Source: GWB1-38-13 sp964608405 (GTDB lineage: Bacteria > Patescibacteriota > Microgenomatia > UBA8517). Taken from it: DNA of 64,000 bases. Position 1 is the stretch's first letter. Every line of letters begins with the position of its first letter. The stretch spans positions 53,096 to 117,095 of the forward strand of contig CAZSNC010000001.1 of the NCBI GenBank assembly GCA_964608405.1, written 5' to 3'. Positions 41,739 through 51,552 of this stretch are shown here, one piece after another. The position numbers and the translations under genes were made by a program. The notes under the pieces were generated by a model that was given only the letters and a program-made list of their open reading frames with translations, made no database searches and was not told where the DNA came from.

Positions 41739-43412
41739 ATGGAGGTAAAAAATAAAGCCAGGTTGAGTTATATCGTTCTTGTATTTTCCCTTCTTATTGG
41801 AGGATTTTTGCGCTTTTTCAAACTAAACTGGGGCGACGGGTATTTTTTTCATCCCGACGAATACCATATCGTGGCTGCGGTAGAAAGACTTATTGAAAAT
41901 GGTGTTACTTCAAATCCGAAATTATTTTCCTACGGGTCTCTAACAGTATATTTGATATATTTTGCACGTCAGGCCTTAGTACTTTTTCAATTACCACCCC
42001 CAAATATCTTTCTTATCGGGCGTTTCTTTGCAGCCCTTTTTTCGACGTTAACACTCGTCAATATATTTATACTGGCAAGAATGACTTTTAAGGAAAAATA
42101 TCTTATTCCTGCGGCAATCACACTAACAGGTGCTTTTGTGCCGGGACTTATCCAGCAAGCGCATTTTTTGACCCCGGAATCATTCATGACTTTTTGGATA
42201 ACCCTCTCAAGTGTTTTTATTATTAAATATTTTCTCGAACAAAAAACCCTATATCTATTTTTGTGTGCAGTTTCGATCGGACTTGCAGGAGGAACTAAGA
42301 TTTCTTCTTTCGCTATAGCTCCTTTTTATCTATTAACACTCGCAACAGTTAATATTAAGAAAGAGGGGTTTTTTAAAAATCTTAAAAAATGTATTGCTTT
42401 TCTTTTTGTTTCTTTTGTTTTTTTCTTTCTTTCTTTTCCATATAGCATTCTCGATTATAATAATTTCAAAAGTACAACTCTTTATGAAAGTTCATTATCA
42501 ATGGGCGCAACAGACGTTTTTTATACACGTTCTTTTGCAGGATCTACGCCCCTTATTTTTCAGCTGAACAAGATTTATCCTTATACCCTCGGACCTCTAC
42601 TTTTAGTATTCTCACTCCTGGGAATAATTCTTGCGGTTATCAAAATTTATAGAGAAAAAAATAAAGAAGTACTTGTTTTTGTAATTTTATTGGGTAGTTT
42701 TCTGTCATACTTCGTTTTCAATTCGTTTCTATTTACAAAATGGACGCGTTTCATTCATCCGACAATACCATTTCTTATAATCTTTGCTTTTGTCGGAGCA
42801 AACGAAATTATTAAGTATTTAAAATATTTAAAATTACCGTTATTTAGAAAATACATCGAACCTACAGTCTTAACCATATTAATTGTGCCCACATTTATCT
42901 GGGGGTTAATGTTTTTTCAAATCTACACAAAAAACGACGTCAGACTCGATGCTTCAGAGTGGTTTACAAACAATGTCGATGTAAACAAATTTATTGTTAC
43001 CGAAACGGGAAACACTTTGGAAATTCCCTTAAACGGAAGGCATGCAGGTATTGCGTTTGATTTTTACAATGTTGATAATAACCCGATACTACTGCAAAAC
43101 CTCCTCACAAACCTTTACAGGAGTGATTATTTCATAATTCAAAGCAGGAGAATATTCTACAATCACATGGATAAAAATAAATTTCCGATAGTTTACAATT
43201 TTTATAATGCACTTTTTTCCGGGAAATTGGGGTTTGAGGAGGTTAAAACTTTTTCATCGTTTCCGTATTTGAAAATCGGAACGTGGAAAACGGAAATCAA
43301 TGACGAGAGCGCTGAAGAAACATGGGGTGTTTTCGATCACCCTGTCATTAGAATATACAAAAAAACCATTCCTTATCCGATATCCTATTATGAAAAACTT
43401 CTTAGACAGTAA
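41739..43412 (+). CDS. GT-C family membrane glycosyltransferase (ArnT/PMT-like)
   Basis: These enzymes move sugars from polyprenyl-phosphate donors to exterior acceptors. The ATG at 41739 (MEVKNKARLSYI) is preferred over the one at 41718, as a short sequence before the first helix is normal. The 557-residue product has about 11-12 membrane helices and the first exterior loop motif FFHPDEYH, whose acidic residues are typical of the GT-C active site. The exterior C-terminal part contains ETGNTLEIPLNGRHAG. It overlaps the next, related gene by 23 bases. Confidence 0.85.
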   Translation: MEVKNKARLSYIVLVFSLLIGGFLRFFKLNWGDGYFFHPDEYHIVAAVERLIENGVTSNPKLFSYGSLTVYLIYFARQALVLFQLPPPNIFLIGRFFAALFSTLTLVNIFILARMTFKEKYLIPAAITLTGAFVPGLIQQAHFLTPESFMTFWITLSSVFIIKYFLEQKTLYLFLCAVSIGLAGGTKISSFAIAPFYLLTLATVNIKKEGFFKNLKKCIAFLFVSFVFFFLSFPYSILDYNNFKSTTLYESSLSMGATDVFYTRSFAGSTPLIFQLNKIYPYTLGPLLLVFSLLGIILAVIKIYREKNKEVLVFVILLGSFLSYFVFNSFLFTKWTRFIHPTIPFLIIFAFVGANEIIKYLKYLKLPLFRKYIEPTVLTILIVPTFIWGLMFFQIYTKNDVRLDASEWFTNNVDVNKFIVTETGNTLEIPLNGRHAGIAFDFYNVDNNPILLQNLLTNLYRSDYFIIQSRRIFYNHMDKNKFPIVYNFYNALFSGKLGFEEVKTFSSFPYLKIGTWKTEINDESAEETWGVFDHPVIRIYKKTIPYPISYYEKLLRQ

Positions 43413-45126
43413 AATATTAAAATCATTTTTAGTATTATTTATTCTGCTTTTTGCGTTTTCGCTTCGTGTTTACGGAATTAATTGGGATCAAAATCAACAC
43501 TTGCATCCGGACGAAAGATTTCTGACAATGACGGTAAATTCCATGACCTGGCCGAGCAGTTTTTCCCAGTACATCAATCCAAATGTGTCAACATTAAACC
43601 CTTACAATATCGGTGCGGGGTTTTACGTATACGGGACACTACCGACAACTATCATTAAATATTTCTCCAGTTTTTCGATCTTCGATGAATTTCAATACAA
43701 TAACATTACTCTAACCGGTCGTCTTTTTTCTGCGCTTTTTGATGTCGGAGTGGTATACCTGATTTATCTTATCGCCGCCGATTTATTCGACAAAAAAGTT
43801 GCCTTAACTGCCTCAATTCTTTATGCAATTTCAACTCTTCCAATACAACTTTCCCATTTTTTTGCTGTCGATACTTTTCTGAATTTCTTCGTTGTTATAA
43901 CTTTTTATTTTATAGTCAAACTACTCTTGGAAGACAGGGGTTATTACGCGTTTCTTATCGGGTTCTCATACGGAGCGGCGCTGGCGTGCAAAATATCAGC
44001 GGTATATTTTCTTCCGGTAATAATCTTGGGATTAATATTTCATTTTATAAAAAGGAGAAAGCTATTAAGTATTTTCTCCCTTTCCCTTACAATAGCCGTC
44101 TTTTGTCTCCTTTCCTTCCGCATTTTTGATCCGCATGTTTTTTCGGGAAATTTCTTTTTTCCCAAAATTAATCCTCAATTTATCGGAAACATCCTGCAGC
44201 TTAAGTCGTTTGAAAACTCCGATATCTATTACCCGCCGGGGGTTCAGTGGATTAATAAAACTCCGCTAATTTTCCCCCTGAGAAACATTGTGCTTTGGGG
44301 GTTGGGACTGCCACTAAGTATCGTCACTGCCATGGCTATAATTAACCAATTGTTTTTATTTATTGCAGACATCAACAAAAATAAAGACTTCCTCAAAAAA
44401 ATCCACAATTATTTAAGATTCTGCACAACAAAGCAGTTGGGGTTTTCCCTTATTTATATTTGGGTTATTTCACTTTTTGTCTACCAGGGAATTCAACACT
44501 CTCCGGGTATGCGTTACTTCCTGCCAATTTACCCATTTTTGACAATCGTTTCAGCTATGTTTCTGGTTAAGTATTTATTTTCAAAAGTAAAACTTACACT
44601 TTTTGTATTCTTAGTAATGTTTCTCTGGACTGCCTCATTTCTGTCAATTTACTCACGTCCCCACTCAAGAGTCATCGCGTCATACTGGATTTATCAAAAT
44701 ATTCCAGCTGGCTCCACACTCTCCTGCGACCTTTGGGACGACTGCCTGCCACTGCCATTTGAAAACGGATTGTCTCCTTATCAATACAATATTTTGACCA
44801 TGGAACCTTTTGCTCCGGACACTCTCGAGAAACAAACAAACTTTGAAAAACAACTCCAACAAATCGACTACCTTATCCTCTCCTCAAACAGAGCGTGGGG
44901 TTCGATTTCAAAAGTTCCCGAAAAATATCCTTTCATGTCAGATTTCTATAAAAATCTTTTTGGTGGAAAATTAAACTTTGAAAAAGTTGCCGAAACAACC
45001 TCGTATCCGACAATTCCAATATTCAATATCCCAATTCCGGATCAGTCGTCGGAGGAAGCTTTTACCGTTTACGATCACCCGAAAATATATATATTTAAAA
45101 ATACTCTTAAACCTTTTCGAGAGTAA
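43390..45126 (+). CDS. second GT-C family membrane glycosyltransferase
   Basis: This protein is related to its upstream neighbour. The start at 43390 (MKNFLDSKILKSFLVLF) places a short N-terminus before the first helix; longer starts run deep into the previous gene. The 578-residue product has about 11 membrane helices, the loop motif HLHPDERFLTMTV near residue 37 and an exterior C-terminal domain ending in FTVYDHPKIYIFKN. The same YDHP/FDHP ending occurs in the upstream gene (WGVFDHPVIRIYKK), which supports a tandem duplication. It converges with, and overlaps by 20 bases, the methyltransferase gene on the other strand. Confidence 0.85.
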   Translation: MKNFLDSKILKSFLVLFILLFAFSLRVYGINWDQNQHLHPDERFLTMTVNSMTWPSSFSQYINPNVSTLNPYNIGAGFYVYGTLPTTIIKYFSSFSIFDEFQYNNITLTGRLFSALFDVGVVYLIYLIAADLFDKKVALTASILYAISTLPIQLSHFFAVDTFLNFFVVITFYFIVKLLLEDRGYYAFLIGFSYGAALACKISAVYFLPVIILGLIFHFIKRRKLLSIFSLSLTIAVFCLLSFRIFDPHVFSGNFFFPKINPQFIGNILQLKSFENSDIYYPPGVQWINKTPLIFPLRNIVLWGLGLPLSIVTAMAIINQLFLFIADINKNKDFLKKIHNYLRFCTTKQLGFSLIYIWVISLFVYQGIQHSPGMRYFLPIYPFLTIVSAMFLVKYLFSKVKLTLFVFLVMFLWTASFLSIYSRPHSRVIASYWIYQNIPAGSTLSCDLWDDCLPLPFENGLSPYQYNILTMEPFAPDTLEKQTNFEKQLQQIDYLILSSNRAWGSISKVPEKYPFMSDFYKNLFGGKLNFEKVAETTSYPTIPIFNIPIPDQSSEEAFTVYDHPKIYIFKNTLKPFRE

Positions 45127-45871
45127 AAAAGACAGCAGCAGCTACGGAAGAATTTACTTTTTTCAGTTTTAATTTCAGAAGTTTTTCGATAATTAAAAAT
45201 CTTTCGGGAAATATTACCCACTTTTTAAAAAGCTTGTGCGTAAATAGTGAATCGATTGAGAGATAATGGAATAATTCGATTAAACGCGCAGTATCCTTAT
45301 TAATGTATCCGTATTTTTCAACCACCCTAAAACCTGCTTTTTCAAATTCATTTACCCACTGACTGTCCGATAAAAGATTTGGGTGATTCTGAATTTTTTT
45401 CATCCACCTGAGATAGATATCGCCAAAGAGCTTTCCCCCTATTAAATAATCGTTCCATCTGTTTGTCATGACGCTTAAGTAGAATCTCCCTCCGTGTTTC
45501 ATAGTCCTTTGAATTTCCTTCAGTGTCGCAGGTAATCTCTTGACATGTTCCATCACACAATTTGAAATAACGGTTGAGAAATAATTGTCATCGATGGGAA
45601 GCTTGTAGTTTTTGTAATTATTAAGTAGAACTGTTTTATTATAAACTTTCGATTTTTCCGCATCCAACAGGCTCTCATTATCAACATCAACCCCAACATC
45701 AATTTTATTTCCACCAACGAGCGCTTTAGTAAAGAAACCATCGCCACACCCAAAATCCAAAATAGGTTTTTTGAAAGGCAGTGCTTTACGAAATAGTTTC
45801 AACTCTTTCGGGCGAATGAAAATATAAAACAGGGGACGATTATACAGATAGGCTTTTAAATATTTTTTCAT
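45107..45871 (-). CDS. class I SAM-dependent methyltransferase
   Basis: The 254-residue product (ATG at 45871, MKKYLKAYLYN; a GTG at 45889 would add six residues) has motif I LDFGCGDGFFTKAL, the acidic loop VGVDVDNESL, and later ISNCVMEHVKRLPATLKEIQRTMKHGGRFYLS, broken here as landmarks for Methyltransf_11. The target is unknown. Its place after a GT4 gene on the same strand (overlap of about 32 bases) suggests modification of a glycan or lipid carrier. Its 3' end overlaps the convergent glycosyltransferase gene. Confidence 0.88.
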   Translation of the reverse strand: MKKYLKAYLYNRPLFYIFIRPKELKLFRKALPFKKPILDFGCGDGFFTKALVGGNKIDVGVDVDNESLLDAEKSKVYNKTVLLNNYKNYKLPIDDNYFSTVISNCVMEHVKRLPATLKEIQRTMKHGGRFYLSVMTNRWNDYLIGGKLFGDIYLRWMKKIQNHPNLLSDSQWVNEFEKAGFRVVEKYGYINKDTARLIELFHYLSIDSLFTHKLFKKWVIFPERFLIIEKLLKLKLKKVNSSVAAAVFFTLEKV

Positions 45872-46970
45872 AACGGCTGATTGTATCACCCCACTTGAAA
45901 ATGTTACTGATTTGTTTTTTTGCTTTGATGTATAATTTTTTGTTTCTTAATACCCCAGTGATCGCCCGGACAAGTTTTTCAGAATTTCCGGCAGGTACAA
46001 TCTTTCCCATTTTACTTAACCCTATAGGCACTCTAACACCGGGAAGATCCGAGGCAATAACGGGGCATCCCGAAAGCATCGCTTCCACCTGAACAAAACC
46101 AAACGATTCCAATCTTTCTGTTGAAGGAAGAACCAAAACATCGACTGAGTTGTAAAACATAGCCATATGTTTTTGATCCAACGGTCCTAAAAACACTAAA
46201 TACTTTTTGTATTTCTCAATTAATTCTGAAAGGTCTTTTTCATAACCACCTCCGATCACCTCTTTACCGGGACCCGCAAGGAATATTTTAAACTTACTCC
46301 CCAGATTTTTCTCGATAAAAGGAATCGCCGAAAAAAGATATTCCACCCCTTTCTCCCTGGCAATCCTTCCCGCAAAACCGATTTTATATCCCGGCTCCTC
46401 ACAGACTTTGCGTAATCTTTTATTAATCTGCGGCAACTTTACGGGGGGTAAAATATAGACAAGCTTGTTTTTAAAACGCCTCAGATAAACCGAGTTGTCG
46501 GCATAATCCTTTGTATATACAACAATTAAATCAGCCAGTTTCCCCATTACAAGGAGAGCAATAAATGTGGATGTTTCAGAAACCATATTTAAAAAACCCG
46601 GCCACCCCGAAAGATCACAGTGGTGTGTCAAAACAATTTTTTTGTGCAGCATCTTTGCTATCAAAGCAAGGATAAATCCTTCAAATTGAGGTGTGTGAAT
46701 GTTAATAACATCGCATTTTAAAACTTCAAAAAATGCTTCAAGCGGATAAGTGGGCATTAGCGGCCCCCTGCCGAAAATCAAAGGTGTCCATATACGCTTT
46801 ACCCTGACCCCATTTTCTATTGAGTCATGTTTATAACCTTGTTTATATTTTGCCGACAAAACTGTCACTTCATGGCCTAATTTCACCAATTCCTCAGAAA
46901 GGATTTTGGCATAAATAGTCAGGCCGCTGATGTTTGGGTAATAATAACTAAGTGAAACCAATATTTTCAT
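45840..46970 (-). CDS. GT4 family glycosyltransferase
   Basis: The 376-residue product is a cytosolic GT-B enzyme. The N-terminal acceptor domain has SGLTIYAKILSEELVKLGHE. The C-terminal nucleotide-sugar domain has IGFAGRIAREKGVEYLFSAI and, near residue 300, ERLESFGFVQVEAMLSGCPV, with the EX7E motif expected of GT4. It overlaps the HAD gene by four bases (ATGA), implying translational coupling in a HAD-GT4-methyltransferase operon. Acceptor and sugar cannot be deduced. Confidence 0.93.
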   Translation of the reverse strand: MKILVSLSYYYPNISGLTIYAKILSEELVKLGHEVTVLSAKYKQGYKHDSIENGVRVKRIWTPLIFGRGPLMPTYPLEAFFEVLKCDVINIHTPQFEGFILALIAKMLHKKIVLTHHCDLSGWPGFLNMVSETSTFIALLVMGKLADLIVVYTKDYADNSVYLRRFKNKLVYILPPVKLPQINKRLRKVCEEPGYKIGFAGRIAREKGVEYLFSAIPFIEKNLGSKFKIFLAGPGKEVIGGGYEKDLSELIEKYKKYLVFLGPLDQKHMAMFYNSVDVLVLPSTERLESFGFVQVEAMLSGCPVIASDLPGVRVPIGLSKMGKIVPAGNSEKLVRAITGVLRNKKLYIKAKKQISNIFKWGDTISRYEKIFKSLSV

Positions 46971-47485
46971 TTTTGATAAATGCTGTCTTTGTTGTCGTCG
47001 GTGTGCAGCAGTTTGACATTGTTAAGTTTTCTCTGTAAATATCTTAAAAGTGGTTGGTCGTCATCAATAAAAACATTCAGCTTAAGTTTTTTAATCATCC
47101 TTTCCTTAAACAAATGAGGTTGTTCGTTTTTAAGGTTGATATAAATTTCTTTAAAGGGTTTTCGTAATTTATAATAAGAAAACCACTCCCTGGTACGATA
47201 TTTTAAAAACGAATATCTTCCGGAAACAACAAAAAGCTCGTATTTTTTTGATTTCGAGATCTCCTGAATCAATTTAATATTCTTTGTTATTGGCGGACGC
47301 AGTAGTGGACAATGGCTAAAATATCTTATTTTTCTTTCAAAACTGCTTTGGGGAAACCTGTAAAGAAGTTTGTGATCCATTTTTTGTCTGACAAGCTTTT
47401 CCATAATCCTCTCGGGGACAAAAAAAGGTTTGCCGATAATCACGCCGTCGAGGTCAAATCCTATCCTGACTTTCTTTTGCTTCAT
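46967..47485 (-). CDS. HAD-superfamily hydrolase
   Basis: The 172-residue product has motif I GFDLDGVIIG (nucleophile Asp11, acid Asp13), motif II VVSGR and motif IV VFIDDDQPLLRYLQ. The lysine of motif III is among KKLKLN. The cap region is small. It is probably a phosphatase acting on a nucleotide or sugar phosphate. It is coupled to the GT4 gene by a four-base overlap and faces the DUF2298 gene divergently. Confidence 0.85.
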   Translation of the reverse strand: MKQKKVRIGFDLDGVIIGKPFFVPERIMEKLVRQKMDHKLLYRFPQSSFERKIRYFSHCPLLRPPITKNIKLIQEISKSKKYELFVVSGRYSFLKYRTREWFSYYKLRKPFKEIYINLKNEQPHLFKERMIKKLKLNVFIDDDQPLLRYLQRKLNNVKLLHTDDNKDSIYQK

Positions 47486-47538
47486 ACTACCCCTGTAAGT
47501 TACAATATCAAAAGTTATAATTCAAATACATTGTTAAA

Positions 47539-49569
47539 ATGACAAATATTGATCTCCTTTATACGCTCAAATGGTGGGGGATGGTTTTTTCAATAGGAAT
47601 CATATTCTTTCCAATCACTTGGGCAATATTTAAAAAATTTTTCGGTTTGGGATATGCTCTTGGCAAAACCCTGACAATTGTTATTATTTCCTATACAACA
47701 TTTATCCTCTCGGTTTTTTCCATTGCAAAATTCTCGCTTGGCAATCTTTATATATATCTTTTCCTGTTTCTGACGGCAAATATATATATCTTTTTCAAAA
47801 ACAAGAACCTTATTATTAAAGATTTGAAAAGTAATTTTGTAAAAATTCTTGTACAGGAGTTGCTTTTCTCCTTCGGACTTTTCTTTTGGGCATATGTTCG
47901 CGCCCACCAACCGGAAATTAGGGGTTTGGAGAAGTTTATGGATTATGGTTTTGTTAATTCGATACTCCGCTCCGATACATTGCCCCCAAACGATATGTGG
48001 GCAAGCGGATACACGATAAATTATTATTGGTTCGGACATTTTATTGCGGCTCTTCTGACCAAACTTTCAAAAATCCCCTCGGAAATTACCTACAACCTAA
48101 TGCTCGCAACGATTATGGGTTTAACCCTCTCATCGGTTTTTTCCATAGCGAGTACACTTTTTGAAAAAACCTCTAAAAACAGCAGGAAAAGGTATATCTA
48201 CCTTGCCGGAATTATTTCAGCGGTCATCGTAACCTTTGCGGGAAATTTCCACACACCCTTTTATGTTTTAAAAAACGGTTCAGAAAATTACTGGTATCCC
48301 GATGCGACCAGATTTATCGGCTACAACCCCGAAACGGATGATAAAACCATCCACGAATTTCCGATGTACTCATTCGTCGTTGCTGACCTCCATGGACATC
48401 TATTAAATTTGCCTATCGTACTTCTTTTCATCGCCTCAGCGTTTGTAATCATCATAGAAAAAGAAAAAGATTATAGATTGAAAGATATTATTCTACCGGG
48501 TTTCCTTCTGGGCATAATGTTCATGACATCAACCTGGGATTTCGGAAACTACCTTCTTGCAATCGGATTTATCCTGCTTTTTTCATCACTCCGAGACAAT
48601 AAGTTTGATTTACTGAAAACATTTTTAAAAACGGTAAGGCCTATGATATTTATTATCACAATAGGTTTATCAACCGCACTGCCGTTTATCTTTCACTTTG
48701 AATCCATAACCCAAGGGATTAAATTTGTTCACAGCCATACACCCCTCTGGCAACTGGCCATCCTCTGGGGATTTCCGGCTGTTTTGACAGGAACGTTTGT
48801 CTATACTCTTAGGAAAAATGTCGATAAAATTACAGTATCCGATGTCTTTGTTTTATCGCTTCTTGCCACTTCCTGGTCTTTAATAGTCCTGCCTGAAATT
48901 ATTTACTTAAAAGACATTTATGCAGCCACCCACTATCGGGCAAATACAATGTTCAAGCTAACCTATCAGGCGTTTGTTATATCATACATGGCCGGTGGTT
49001 ATATTATTGTCAGGCAGATAGCTTTACAAAAGATAAAATACCTTAAAAGATTTCTTGCTATATTTTGGGTAGTGATTCTGTACACAATTCTCTCCTATGC
49101 CAAATTTTCAACCAACTCCTACTATGGAAAACTTGAAAATTATCAGGGATTAAACGGAATAACATGGCTCGAAAATGTCTATCCAGATACGTATAGGGTA
49201 GTCGAGTGGCTTAGGGAAAACGCCGAAAATGATGCTGTTATTCTTGAAGCACCGGGGGACTCTTATACTGACTTTAATGTTATTTCATCATACACCGGCA
49301 TTCCGACAGTCTCGGGTTGGTATGTACACGAATGGTTATGGCGGGGAAGTCCCGACTTTCCACAGGCAAGAGTTACCGATATTACAAATGTTTTTCTCGG
49401 AAACGATGCCGCTATAACAAAATCCACTCTTGAAAAATATGCCGTTAAATATGTCATTGTGGGTACTTTCGAAAGACAAAAATATCCCAACCTTTTTGAA
49501 GATAAGTTTGGCGAAATTGCTTCCCCCGTTTTTCAGTCGGGTTTGACAACAATATATAAACTTAATTAA
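47539..49569 (+). CDS. DUF2298 (YYY family) polytopic membrane protein, probable GT-C glycosyltransferase
   Basis: The 676-residue product has about 14 membrane helices. The family signature lies near residues 130-170: LEKFMDYGFVNSILRSDTLP, then NDMWASGYTINYYWFGHF. Later segments HEFPMYSFVVADLHGHLLNL and ATHYRANTMFKLTYQAF are also typical. The family is a likely GT-C fold enzyme; reaction unknown. It is one of four GT-C-like proteins in 18 kb. A TATAAT at 47516-47521 precedes it, with a weak -35. Confidence 0.88.
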   Translation: MTNIDLLYTLKWWGMVFSIGIIFFPITWAIFKKFFGLGYALGKTLTIVIISYTTFILSVFSIAKFSLGNLYIYLFLFLTANIYIFFKNKNLIIKDLKSNFVKILVQELLFSFGLFFWAYVRAHQPEIRGLEKFMDYGFVNSILRSDTLPPNDMWASGYTINYYWFGHFIAALLTKLSKIPSEITYNLMLATIMGLTLSSVFSIASTLFEKTSKNSRKRYIYLAGIISAVIVTFAGNFHTPFYVLKNGSENYWYPDATRFIGYNPETDDKTIHEFPMYSFVVADLHGHLLNLPIVLLFIASAFVIIIEKEKDYRLKDIILPGFLLGIMFMTSTWDFGNYLLAIGFILLFSSLRDNKFDLLKTFLKTVRPMIFIITIGLSTALPFIFHFESITQGIKFVHSHTPLWQLAILWGFPAVLTGTFVYTLRKNVDKITVSDVFVLSLLATSWSLIVLPEIIYLKDIYAATHYRANTMFKLTYQAFVISYMAGGYIIVRQIALQKIKYLKRFLAIFWVVILYTILSYAKFSTNSYYGKLENYQGLNGITWLENVYPDTYRVVEWLRENAENDAVILEAPGDSYTDFNVISSYTGIPTVSGWYVHEWLWRGSPDFPQARVTDITNVFLGNDAAITKSTLEKYAVKYVIVGTFERQKYPNLFEDKFGEIASPVFQSGLTTIYKLN

Positions 49570-49613
49570 GAAAGGCTGTCGGATTTAAAATAATCCAATT
49601 GTTGTTGCATTAT

Positions 49614-51506
49614 ATGGATAAAATTTTAAGTGGATTAAACAAGAATCAGCGTGAAGCGGTGATATTTACCGGCGAGTGCTTGCTCGTGCTCGCTGGGGCA
49701 GGTAGCGGAAAAACAAAAGTACTAACCCACAGAGCTGCCCACATCGTTTCTCAAAAAATGGCAGAGCCTGAAAATCTATTACTTCTGACTTTTACAAACA
49801 AGGCCGCCAATGAAATGAAAGAGCGTATCAACAAACTTCTGTCGGAAAGCAATTCAGGACACTCGACCAACCCATTTGCCGGGACTTTTCACTCTTTCTG
49901 TGCACGCCTTTTAAGAATTGATGGCGAAAGAATTGGAATACCGAGAAGTTTTCTAATATACGACGACAATGACCAAAAAGAATTAATTACACAGATTCTG
50001 AGGGAATTGGATCTTCCTAAAGAATACTACAACCCAGGATCAATTGCTGCGCAAATTTCGGAGGCAAAAACAATGATGCTTTCTCCGCTTCAGTATGCAG
50101 AAGTGGTTAGGGGAAAAAATCAGGAAAAAATATTTCAGGTGTACAGCAAGTATGAGACAGAGTTGAAAAAGGCCGGAGCGCTGGATTTTGACGACTTACT
50201 GCTTCGTGGAGTAGATCTTCTTCAAAACGACAAACAAATACTTGATAAATGGCAGGAAAGACTTACTCATGTTTTCGTCGACGAATGGCAGGATACAAAT
50301 AAAGTCCAGTATAAATTGACTAAAATCCTTGTGGGAAAAAGAAAAAATTTAACCGCAGTCGGTGATGCTTCGCAAAGTATTTACAGCTGGAGGGGAGCCG
50401 ACTACCGAAATATTAACTATTTAACCAAGGACTATCCCCATATAAAAGTTATCAATCTTGAACAGAACTACCGTTCGACCCAAATCATTCTCGATGCGGC
50501 AAACAGTATTATTAAAAGAAACACATCACATCCCATCCTCTCCCTTTGGACGGATAAAAAAGGCGGCAGTAAGATTCACTTGTTCCGTGCGAGAAATGAG
50601 TTGGATGAAGCGGATTTTATTGTTGACCAAATCGATTCTCTAATTACAAAAGGCTATGAATTTAACGGCATTGCAGTTCTTTACAGAACAAATGCGCAGT
50701 CGCGTGTTTTGGAGGAAGCACTTCTACACGCGGGAATACCATATACCCTCGTCGGAGGTGTAAGGTTTTACGAAAGACGGGAAATTAAAGATGTTTTGGC
50801 GTATTTAAGGCTTTTGGCTAATCCGAAAGACAAGGTCTCAAAAAACAGAATCGAAAAACTGGGAGTTAGAAGATTGGAAAAATTTGAGGAATTGTCAAGC
50901 GGAATCCAGGATGTTAACAAATACCAAACACTTGAGCTTTTAGACTCTATCCTTCAAAAGACGGATTATCTTTCCAAATACAAAGTCGAATCCGAAGAAA
51001 ATGTTATGCGGCTTGAAAATATCAAAGAGCTTCGATCGGTCGCAACGGAATTTCCAAACCTTTTTGATTTTCTTGAAAATGTTGCGCTCATCGAACATGA
51101 AGAAGACACTTCAAATCAGAAGCTTGCGAGTTTGGGCGATTCCCACCGTAATGCAGTAACCCTGATGACTCTCCATGCCGCAAAAGGATTGGAGTTTGGG
51201 GTTGTCTTCATCGTGGGCATGGAAGAAGGGCTCTTCCCCCATTCTAGGAGCCTTTTTGACATGGCACAACTTGAAGAGGAAAGGCGCCTTTGCTATGTCG
51301 GAATAACGCGCGCCAAGGAAATCCTCTACCTTACATACGCAGGAAAAAGGCTTTTCTTCGGACAAAAATCGTCAAACCCACCATCACGTTTTATTGTCGA
51401 CATTCCCGAAAACCTAATCGAGGCGAGTGTCGATAGTTACAAAGATTCTTTCAGAAACGAAAATCTTTTTGACAACAATGAATCAGATGACGATTTGAAC
51501 TTTTAA
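49614..51506 (+). CDS. UvrD/PcrA-type SF1 DNA helicase
   Basis: This is a 3'-5' helicase for repair and replication. The 630-residue product from the ATG at 49614 (MDKILSGLNKNQREAV) has Q motif, Walker A AGAGSGKTKVL, motif Ia LLTFTNKAANEM and Walker B VDEWQDTN (DEFQDT or DEYQDT in relatives). Motif III DASQSIYSWRGA, motif IV EQNYRST, motif V TLHAAKGLEF and motif VI YVGITRAKEILYLTYA follow. It lacks the long tail with the polymerase-binding Tudor domain of PcrA. It is close to a second SF1 helicase at 53659. Confidence 0.95.
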   Translation: MDKILSGLNKNQREAVIFTGECLLVLAGAGSGKTKVLTHRAAHIVSQKMAEPENLLLLTFTNKAANEMKERINKLLSESNSGHSTNPFAGTFHSFCARLLRIDGERIGIPRSFLIYDDNDQKELITQILRELDLPKEYYNPGSIAAQISEAKTMMLSPLQYAEVVRGKNQEKIFQVYSKYETELKKAGALDFDDLLLRGVDLLQNDKQILDKWQERLTHVFVDEWQDTNKVQYKLTKILVGKRKNLTAVGDASQSIYSWRGADYRNINYLTKDYPHIKVINLEQNYRSTQIILDAANSIIKRNTSHPILSLWTDKKGGSKIHLFRARNELDEADFIVDQIDSLITKGYEFNGIAVLYRTNAQSRVLEEALLHAGIPYTLVGGVRFYERREIKDVLAYLRLLANPKDKVSKNRIEKLGVRRLEKFEELSSGIQDVNKYQTLELLDSILQKTDYLSKYKVESEENVMRLENIKELRSVATEFPNLFDFLENVALIEHEEDTSNQKLASLGDSHRNAVTLMTLHAAKGLEFGVVFIVGMEEGLFPHSRSLFDMAQLEEERRLCYVGITRAKEILYLTYAGKRLFFGQKSSNPPSRFIVDIPENLIEASVDSYKDSFRNENLFDNNESDDDLNF

Positions 51507-51552
51507 ATAGCCCTTCTGCCTCTGTCTATTTTCTTGTTGTATCATATAAGGT